Of a stretch of 64,000 bases of DNA, positions 58,373 through 64,000 are shown piece after piece (position 1 is the first letter of the stretch; every line of letters starts with the position of its first letter). The DNA comes from Hymenobacter daecheongensis DSM 21074. GTDB lineage: Bacteria > Bacteroidota > Bacteroidia > Cytophagales > Hymenobacteraceae. A program made the translations under genes and the position numbers. The stretch spans positions 62,001 to 126,000 of the forward strand of contig NZ_FQYN01000001.1 of assembly GCF_900141805.1 (NCBI RefSeq). The letters run 5' to 3'. The notes below the pieces were generated by a model. It did no database searches and had not been told where the DNA came from. It was given only the letters and a program-made list of their open reading frames with translations.

Positions 58373-59119
58373 TTACGAAACGGTTAGCTGCTCACTGGTT
58401 TTGCCAAAGCGCCGCTCCCGGCGCTGATAGGCCTGGATGGCATCGTAGAAATGCTCGCGCCGGAAATCAGGCCATAGCAAGTCCGTAATATAGAGTTCGG
58501 TGTACGCCAGCTGCCACAGCAGAAAGTTGCTGATGCGCTGCTCCCCGCTGGTCCGAATCAGCAGTTCCGGATCGGGCACGCCAGCCGTAGACAGATACCG
58601 GGCAATGGTCTGCTCACTCACTTGCTCGGGTAGCAGCGTACCGGCCGCCACCTCCCGGGCTACGCGCTGCGTAGCCTGCGTCAGGTCCCAGCGGCCGCTG
58701 TAGCTCAAGGCCAGAATCAGCGTCATGCGTGAGCCGGCTTTTGTCAGCTCTTTGGCTTCCGCCAATTCCCGCTGGCATGATTCCGGCAGGCTGCTTATAT
58801 CGCCAATGGATTCCAGCCGAATGCTGTTTTTCAGCAGCGTCGGCGTCTCCTGCCGAATAGTATGCACCAGCAGCTGCATCAGCGCCATTACCTCGTGCTT
58901 GGGCCGGGCCCAGTTCTCGGTCGAAAAAGCGTAGAGTGTCAGATACTGCACGCCTACTTCCGCCGCGGCCTCCACCGTATCCCGAACCGCCGTAATGGCA
59001 TTCTGATGGCCGAAGATGCGCAAACCGCCTTTCTGCTTGGCCCAGCGGCCATTGCCATCCATAATGACGGCAACGTGGGCAGGTAAATTCTGAGAGTCTA
59101 TTTCGGACCGGGCGGCCAT
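58373..59119 (-). CDS. uppS: Isoprenyl transferase (undecaprenyl diphosphate synthase)
   Basis: A 248-residue cis-prenyltransferase from ATG 59119. The catalytic Asp is in VIMDGNGRWA. Substrate-binding regions are TLYAFSTENWARP and PDPELLIRTSGEQRISNFLL, with ELYITDLLWPDF near the end. It makes the C55 lipid carrier for peptidoglycan and surface glycans. The 16 upstream in-frame residues are not conserved. It lies immediately upstream of bamA and downstream of the DUF6089 genes, so envelope genes share one run. Confidence 0.95.
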   Translation of the reverse strand: MAARSEIDSQNLPAHVAVIMDGNGRWAKQKGGLRIFGHQNAITAVRDTVEAAAEVGVQYLTLYAFSTENWARPKHEVMALMQLLVHTIRQETPTLLKNSIRLESIGDISSLPESCQRELAEAKELTKAGSRMTLILALSYSGRWDLTQATQRVAREVAAGTLLPEQVSEQTIARYLSTAGVPDPELLIRTSGEQRISNFLLWQLAYTELYITDLLWPDFRREHFYDAIQAYQRRERRFGKTSEQLTVS

Positions 59120-59188
59120 CGGTGCTTTTTGCGTAAAAGAGGCCGCAAGGTACGCAAATGGTTGCATTCAGCCCCGCCATAATGCCTT

Positions 59189-59941
59189 CTACCTCAATAG
59201 CTGCTTATTTTCCTTATAAGAATCCGGGCAATGAATTTTGTAAAAAGTATAGGATATACTCACCCCATTATAGAAATACCAGTCCTGATCGTGGCTATTG
59301 ACCAAAACCGGAGTCTGCGTGCTGGCATGGTCCAACTCATCCGTAAAGGTCTTGCGGGCTCCGGCCTCCAGCCCCAAGTTCCAGTGCCGCGACAGCGCCA
59401 GCTTCAATCCGAAACCGGCCGGAATGGCTATTCCCAGCATGTTGCCGCTTTTGTTGAATGCTTCGGCACCCGCCGCGCTACTCTGCGTGGTGGTGTTAGC
59501 ATAAAATCCGGCCACCCCCACCATCACGTAGGGCGTAAAATGTATCTTCTCTTTGCGGTTATGAAAGTCAAAGAAATTATACTCCAGAGCCCCCGACACC
59601 TCAAGCAGACTGCCCTTCATGTTGGCTCGTCGCGCCGCTGATAAAGGAGCCGTGTTGCCATTTATCCCTTTCACGTTCGCATCATCGGCCCGTAGCAGCC
59701 CGCCCATCACCGCCCCACGCAACGTAATGGGAGCCGAAATATCCCGCCGGTAAAAGGCAGTTAGAGCAGGCCGGTTATTTCTGAACTGATAGCTGGGGGC
59801 TAGGTCACCTTTATAAACCAGGCCACCCACACCAATACCTACTTCGCTGGTATTTTGAGCCGTAGCAGAGGAGACAAAAAAAACGCTCCCTGCTTGCACA
59901 AGGCAAACAAGGAGCGTTTTGAAGAGAGACGAATTCGTCAT
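59189..59941 (-). CDS. DUF6089-family outer-membrane barrel protein (second copy)
   Basis: A 250-residue protein with signal peptide ending SSATAQ (about 29). Predicted beta-barrel strands include VGIGVGGLVYKGDLAPSYQF, LTAFYRRDISAPITLRGAVM, EVSGALEYNFFDFH, FTPYVMVGVAGFYAN and WNLGLEAGARKTFTDELDH. The YKGDL and ARKTFTDELD motifs fit the DUF6089 family found next to bamA in Bacteroidota. Role unknown, possibly outer-membrane biogenesis or T9SS-related. Paralogous to the next gene upstream. Confidence 0.82.
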   Translation of the reverse strand: MTNSSLFKTLLVCLVQAGSVFFVSSATAQNTSEVGIGVGGLVYKGDLAPSYQFRNNRPALTAFYRRDISAPITLRGAVMGGLLRADDANVKGINGNTAPLSAARRANMKGSLLEVSGALEYNFFDFHNRKEKIHFTPYVMVGVAGFYANTTTQSSAAGAEAFNKSGNMLGIAIPAGFGLKLALSRHWNLGLEAGARKTFTDELDHASTQTPVLVNSHDQDWYFYNGVSISYTFYKIHCPDSYKENKQLLR

Positions 59942-59983
59942 TAGACTAGCTGAAAGTTGAATCAGACAGCCAGCAAAAGCTGT

Positions 59984-60877
59984 CTAACGGAATTTAGGGC
60001 TCTTAACGCGCGGCGCCAAGATGTAGTTTAGGTTTACCCCAGTAACGATGTACCAGTCCTTCTCATTGCCCTTGCCGCGCATTTCGCCGGGAGAGTTGAA
60101 ATTGATGAAGGTACCATCATCGGTGCGGGTGATGCCCCTACCAAAATATTTGGCAGCAGGAGATGTGAGCTTACTATCCTCGATATATACTTGGCTTACA
60201 TCATCCAGATAGTCCGTGAATGTCTTGCGCCAGCCTATTTCCAGACCAATATCGAAGCTTCGGTTCAGCTTATAGCGCACACCACCGCCAAAAGGAATCG
60301 ATACCTGAGTCAGGCTGTAAGATATTCCTTCGGTTTGCAAAGGCTGCAGATTCACGTAGGTACCCTGTTCAAGATTAGAAGTATTCGGACCTACCAAACC
60401 TTTGGGGTTATGGTGGAATACTGCAACACCAGCAAATACATATGGGACAAAATCCGGGCGTTTAATGTAGTTGTTCCGATTGGCAATGAGGTCGAAAACG
60501 CCTACAGCGGAAGCTTCCACAAGGTCATTGCGGAAGTTCATGTTACGGTGGTAGCGGAAGCGAGCGTCAGCATCATTCTTGTCGGCTGCTTTGCTGTCAT
60601 CACCGGTAATGCGACCATAGGCCAGCGCTACCCGAGCCGAGATACGGGGAGTAAAGCGGTGAGTCAGGTTAACCCCAATGTTGGGGCGGGTGGCGGCGAA
60701 GCGCAGGCTTGGAATGCTGGCTTTCGGCACGATGTCGCCGAAGTAGTTCATGGCATTCAGGCTTACGCCAACAGAGTTGTACTGTTTCCGCTTGCTGAAC
60801 TGCTGCGCACTCGCCTCCGGAGAAACCAGCGCAAGGGCCAGCGCCAGAGTCAGGGTGTAGGTGAAAAATTGCTTCAT
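59984..60877 (-). CDS. DUF6089-family outer-membrane barrel protein (first copy)
   Basis: A 297-residue protein with signal peptide ending EASAQ. Strand pattern and motifs are as in the adjacent paralogue: YNSVGVSLNAMNYFGDIVP, NIGVNLTHRFTPRISARVAL, FVPYVFAGVAVFHHN, DIGLEIGWRKTFTDYLDDVS. The WRKTFTDYLD motif aligns with ARKTFTDELD. It ends KSPKFR. Slightly lower GC than its neighbours. It lies 42 bp upstream of the second copy and 131 bp after nadK. Confidence 0.82.
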   Translation of the reverse strand: MKQFFTYTLTLALALALVSPEASAQQFSKRKQYNSVGVSLNAMNYFGDIVPKASIPSLRFAATRPNIGVNLTHRFTPRISARVALAYGRITGDDSKAADKNDADARFRYHRNMNFRNDLVEASAVGVFDLIANRNNYIKRPDFVPYVFAGVAVFHHNPKGLVGPNTSNLEQGTYVNLQPLQTEGISYSLTQVSIPFGGGVRYKLNRSFDIGLEIGWRKTFTDYLDDVSQVYIEDSKLTSPAAKYFGRGITRTDDGTFINFNSPGEMRGKGNEKDWYIVTGVNLNYILAPRVKSPKFR

Positions 60878-61008
60878 ATGGAGCGAAAATTTTTATGGAT
60901 ATGCAAAGTGGAAGAACGCGGTAAATCCGTCAGGACACGGTCGCAGTCGGCAACAAAAGTACGGTTTGCCAGCAACTTAAAAAACAAATAGCAGAAATTC
61001 TCGATTTT

Positions 61009-61902
61009 TTAGAGCGGTACTCCAGCCGGATTGCGGCGGTCGAGGCCCCAATTGAGTTTGCTGCGCAAGGTACTCAGAAAGTTTACGTGATTTAATTTGA
61101 CCAAGCGGGCAGCGAATGTTTCACGCCGAACGGCTATCTGAATGCCGGCATCGACGGGCACCGCCCGCGAATCGAGGGAGAGCAGGAAGTTATTGCTGCG
61201 GCCCTCAATTTCGAAGGAAATGACGCTACGATCTGGGACAATCAAAGGCCGGACGTTCAGATTGTGCGGACATACGGGAGCAATGATAAAATTGTTGGTC
61301 TGGGGCAACATTACGGGTCCCCCACAGCTCAGCGAGTAGCCGGTAGAGCCCGTAGGCGTGGCCACGATCAGGCCATCAGCCCAATAGGAATTGAGGTATT
61401 CGCCGTCGATGTACGTGTGGACGACGATCATAGACGACGTGTCGCGCTTCGAAATCGAAAACTCGTTGAGGCCGAAGTTGATACCGTCGAAAACTTCGGG
61501 GTCAGTATCAACGCGGATGAGGCTGCGCTCCTCAATGACGAAATGGCCTTTGAATAGCGCGTCGATGGCCTGGGCGATGTGGGCGGTGGTGATGGTAGCC
61601 AGGAAGCCCAGGCGGCCGGTATTGATGCCCAGAATCGGGATTTGGAGCGCGCCAACGTAGGTTACAGTGTCGAGCAGGGTGCCGTCGCCGCCGATACTGA
61701 AGACGAACTGCACGCCGCGCAGGGAATCGCCGCGGCGGAAGGTGCCGATGGCTTCGGGCAGCCGCAGACGGTTGTCGAGGTAGGTGCGAAACGACTCGAC
61801 GATGATGATGTCGGTGCGGCGGGCCACCAGATCATCGAGCAGGGCCTGCACGAAGGGCAGGGTTTCTTCGTCGAAGGGCTTACCCAGAATGGCAATTTTC
61901 AT
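61009..61902 (-). CDS. nadK: NAD kinase
   Basis: A 297-residue enzyme that phosphorylates NAD to NADP. Signature motifs are SIGGDGTLL (catalytic Asp), GINTGRLGFLA, LNEFSI (Asn-Glu) and IVATPTGSTGYSLSCGGP. Start ATG 61902. It is part of the run from the CBS-domain protein to rluD, an arrangement with uppS, bamA and ompH that I recall from many Bacteroidota. Confidence 0.96.
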   Translation of the reverse strand: MKIAILGKPFDEETLPFVQALLDDLVARRTDIIIVESFRTYLDNRLRLPEAIGTFRRGDSLRGVQFVFSIGGDGTLLDTVTYVGALQIPILGINTGRLGFLATITTAHIAQAIDALFKGHFVIEERSLIRVDTDPEVFDGINFGLNEFSISKRDTSSMIVVHTYIDGEYLNSYWADGLIVATPTGSTGYSLSCGGPVMLPQTNNFIIAPVCPHNLNVRPLIVPDRSVISFEIEGRSNNFLLSLDSRAVPVDAGIQIAVRRETFAARLVKLNHVNFLSTLRSKLNWGLDRRNPAGVPL

Positions 61903-61937
61903 AACACAAACATAATCTAACCAGAGAGCAGAACGGG

Positions 61938-63380
61938 TCAGATGGGAAACTCACTACGGAAGAAAAAGCCTCCTTCGCCCCGGCCGTTGCGGGTGTACTC
62001 CAAGGTCAGTACCCGGTCGTAGAAGGTGACGAGGTGTAGACCGAGGCCGGCGGAGGCCAGTAGCTGGTTGGGGAGCCAATTCGTGGCTTCCACCGTACGG
62101 GCAGCGACATAACCGGCATCGACAAAGGTATTTAAATAAAGCACCAGCGGAATGCGGTTGACTTTGGGGTCACGGATGGCATCGAGCTTGAGCTGGCCTA
62201 GATCGAAGAGCCGATACGATACGCTTTGCTGCACCAGACCGTAGTGGCGGCCATCCACTACGTAAGGGTCGTAGCCGCGCACGAGGCGGTCGTAGCCCAG
62301 GGCACGGTGGTCGATGTAGGCCACGCGCTCAGCGAAGCGCAGCTGGCCCTGCAGGTTGAAATTGTAGTAAAAACCGCGACCCAGGGCGAAATACTGGGCG
62401 TACTGGGCGCTGGCGGTGGTGATATCGGGGGTGTCGGGCGTGAGGAAGGTGCGGTGCGCCAGGGTGGCCTGCGCGAAGCGGCCGGTGAGCGGATACGCAA
62501 ACGTGTTGCGTTGATTCAGGGTAGAGCTTAGGCGCACATCCAGAAACTCGCGGCGGGTGCGGCCCAGATAGTAGTCGGGGTTGCGGCGCAGCACCGAATC
62601 GGAAATCTGCTGGCGGTGGTAGGCAACATCCAGAGCAGTGCGGCGCTGCACGGTGTGGCGCCAGCGCAGCCCGGCCGTGACGTAGCGGCGCTCGATGGGA
62701 AAGCCGGTTTCGTCGCGGAACGTAACAAGGCGGTCCTGCACGGTGGCGTAGTCGAGGGCGTGGCTGCGGTAGTAGGAAAGCGCGAAGCCGAAGCCCACGC
62801 GGCGGCGGCGGCCGTAGCCGGGCGCTTCGTAGAACAGCTCGTATTTGCGGTTGAAACCCAGCTGCAGATTGCCGCTCAGATCTTCGTTGCGGCCGCGGAA
62901 GTTGCGGCGCACCAGGTGCAGGCCATAATCGACGCGCTGCCACTTGTCGGGGCGGTCGAGCCAGGCGCGGAAGTTGCGGTCAGCGAGGGAGAATATGGGC
63001 ACCGGAAACGTGTACCAGCGCTCCTGCAGGCTAAACAGCACCGTGATTTCACCGTCGCGGCACACGGTTTCGGTGAGAACTTGGTGGAAAAGCTGCAGGT
63101 TGAAGATTCGGCGGCGGTTGGCTTCGAGGCGCTTGTTCAGCTGAGCGGCCGGGATGGTGTCGCCTTCGTGAAAATCCAGCTCAGCCCGTAGAATCGGCTC
63201 TTTCGTGACCTCATTGCCCACAAACAAAATCGTCCCTACGCGCAGTGCCGCATACTCGGGGCACTGCACCCGCACGAGACTATCGGGGGTCGTGGGCCGG
63301 CGGGTGGTATCTGGCCGGACGGCCATAGGATGGAAAGAGGAAGGCCAGCCCAGCAGCAGAAAAAGCAAACAGGCAAGCAC
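61938..63380 (-). CDS. Omp85-superfamily outer-membrane protein with single POTRA domain
   Basis: A 480-residue protein, GTG start, with a short hydrophobic signal (LACLLFLLLGW). One POTRA domain (about 45-125: VGTILFVGNEVTKEPILRAE, then NKRLEANRRRIFNLQLF) precedes a predicted 16-strand barrel containing RGYDPYV, the Omp85 lid-lock-like VRGY motif. It ends FRSEFPI. It is shorter than BamA and resembles TamA/surface-antigen-type proteins. Likely role in membrane protein or lipid handling in the outer membrane. It lies 35 bp upstream of nadK. Confidence 0.83.
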   Translation of the reverse strand: MLACLLFLLLGWPSSFHPMAVRPDTTRRPTTPDSLVRVQCPEYAALRVGTILFVGNEVTKEPILRAELDFHEGDTIPAAQLNKRLEANRRRIFNLQLFHQVLTETVCRDGEITVLFSLQERWYTFPVPIFSLADRNFRAWLDRPDKWQRVDYGLHLVRRNFRGRNEDLSGNLQLGFNRKYELFYEAPGYGRRRRVGFGFALSYYRSHALDYATVQDRLVTFRDETGFPIERRYVTAGLRWRHTVQRRTALDVAYHRQQISDSVLRRNPDYYLGRTRREFLDVRLSSTLNQRNTFAYPLTGRFAQATLAHRTFLTPDTPDITTASAQYAQYFALGRGFYYNFNLQGQLRFAERVAYIDHRALGYDRLVRGYDPYVVDGRHYGLVQQSVSYRLFDLGQLKLDAIRDPKVNRIPLVLYLNTFVDAGYVAARTVEATNWLPNQLLASAGLGLHLVTFYDRVLTLEYTRNGRGEGGFFFRSEFPI

Positions 63381-63396
63381 TAGTGGAATTCTGACT

Positions 63397-63499
63397 GTTG
63401 AATTCTAAATTCTGAATTAGCAGGCTTCACCATAAGTATGGCAATGGCCAGGCTGGTCAGAAGGTTGATTCTCAATTCAGAATTCATAATTCACAATTG
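63397..63499. repeat. AT-rich inverted repeat between Omp85-like and CBS genes
   Basis: GTTGAATTCTAAATTCTGAATTAG (written as GTTGAATTC, TAAATTCTGAATTAG) faces CTCAATTCAGAATTC, ATAATTCACAATTG. The paired words GAATTC and CTGAATT recur. It is similar in composition to 6415-6521. Confidence 0.55.
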
Positions 63500-63502
63500 C
63501 TC

Positions 63503-64000
63503 CTAGAGGCTTAGGTATTTGAGCAGGGCATCGAAACGGTCCTGCTCGCCTTCGCTGACCTCACCGGCGCCGCTGAACTGGGCCGTGATGATGTAGCCGA
63601 ACCGCTCGAGCGTGGCCGTGATGCGGGCCAGATCGGCGGTATTGAGCTTCAGGGTGAGGCGGATCTTGTAGGGGTCGTGCTCGTCCTGCGCGACGTGGGC
63701 GCTGAGAATCTTGGCGTTGTTTTCCTCAACGTAGCGGCTGATCTGGGTGAGGGAATAGTCGCGCTCGGCCATCGACATGACGATGATGCCGCCCTGACCG
63801 GCGGCAATGGGCATCTGGCCAAACGCGGCCAGCGTATCGCCCACCGTGACTACGCCCAGGTATTCGCGCCGGTCGTCGAGCACGGGCACGAGCTGGAGCT
63901 TGTTCTGAATGGCCAGCTCCATGATGCTGTAGAAGTGCTGATCGTGCTGCACATGCACATTGGCAAAGCCGAAAGGAACGCTGGCCAGGGGCTGGTCGGA
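63503..64000 (-). CDS. CBS-domain protein, partial (N-terminus beyond window)
   Basis: The last 165 residues of a protein whose frame is open to the window edge. The visible CBS motif comprises HVQHDQHFYSIMELAIQNKL, then VPVLDDRREYLGVVTVGDTL. It is followed by an ACT-like domain (IIVMSMAERDYSLTQISRYV, RLTLKLNTADLARITATLER). This CBS plus ACT-like arrangement in front of nadK is usual in Bacteroidota. It probably senses adenine nucleotides. A GTG at 63958 is only an internal codon. Confidence 0.85.
   Translation of the reverse strand, partial: SDQPLASVPFGFANVHVQHDQHFYSIMELAIQNKLQLVPVLDDRREYLGVVTVGDTLAAFGQMPIAAGQGGIIVMSMAERDYSLTQISRYVEENNAKILSAHVAQDEHDPYKIRLTLKLNTADLARITATLERFGYIITAQFSGAGEVSEGEQDRFDALLKYLSL

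Noticed and set aside
1..64000. CRISPR array, tRNA/rRNA genes, prophage or insertion sequence
   Set aside because: No regularly spaced direct repeats, no cloverleaf or rRNA sequence recognised by eye, and no transposase or phage protein among the ORFs. A tRNA scan would settle the RNA part.

Overview
The window reads as a chromosomal segment of a GC-rich member of the Bacteroidota, most likely a Cytophagales bacterium of the Hymenobacter type. This rests on gliding-motility lipoprotein genes (gldB, gldD), two DUF6089-type barrel genes, Bacteroidota-style promoters (TTTG, about 20 bp, TAnnTTTG), a 29-residue bS22/COX24-like ribosomal peptide gene beside rng, TonB proteins of the Bacteroidota type, and few Shine-Dalgarno sequences. 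I assign 64 protein genes, two cut by the window edges. I see no tRNA, rRNA, CRISPR array, transposase or phage gene.

Layout. 1-8.5 kb: partial ECF sigma factor, MFS exporter, two small orphan genes, a second sigma factor overlapped by a putative anti-sigma gene, nth, a glycosyltransferase, gldB, a porin-like barrel protein. 8.5-16.5 kb: a conserved DNA/RNA maintenance block, with HU, a TPR protein, the bS22-like peptide and rng on the minus strand, divergent from mutY, ssb, gldD and recG. 16.5-30.9 kb: a small and a large secreted unknown, then a fatty-acid degradation island on the minus strand (fadD-type ligase, two paralogous collagen-like lipoproteins, MarR regulator, hydroxyacyl-CoA dehydrogenase/enoyl-CoA hydratase fusion, thiolase, yggL, long acyl-CoA dehydrogenase). 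31-45.9 kb: mixed housekeeping genes (cytochrome b5-like protein, murQ, a DUF433/DUF5615 toxin-antitoxin pair, der, era, hemH, two DUF2157-type membrane proteins, a cysteine desulfurase, glmM, mazG). 46-53.2 kb: TonB energising system (exbB, exbD, exbD, tonB, a second tonB, a small membrane protein, a PstS-like lipoprotein, a TPR protein). 53.3-64 kb: minus-strand envelope-biogenesis run (CBS protein, Omp85-like protein, nadK, two DUF6089 proteins, uppS, bamA, two ompH/skp genes, rluD).

How the genes work together. The fatty-acid island encodes activation, first oxidation, hydration/second oxidation and thiolysis. A 14-bp sequence shared exactly by the MarR promoter and the acyl-CoA dehydrogenase promoter suggests a common operator. 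The 53-64 kb run combines undecaprenyl-diphosphate synthesis, periplasmic chaperones and BamA. The Exb/Ton block is followed by a PstS-like lipoprotein with no phosphate ABC transporter genes nearby.

The most unusual feature is intergenic. A 160-163 bp nested palindromic element occurs three times, each just after a stop codon. At least six further unrelated long inverted repeats sit at gene ends, several with arms that contain or touch the stop codon. I found no clearly new enzymatic or defence system; the strongest leads are these palindromes, the putative MarR regulon and the Ton-linked PstS protein.
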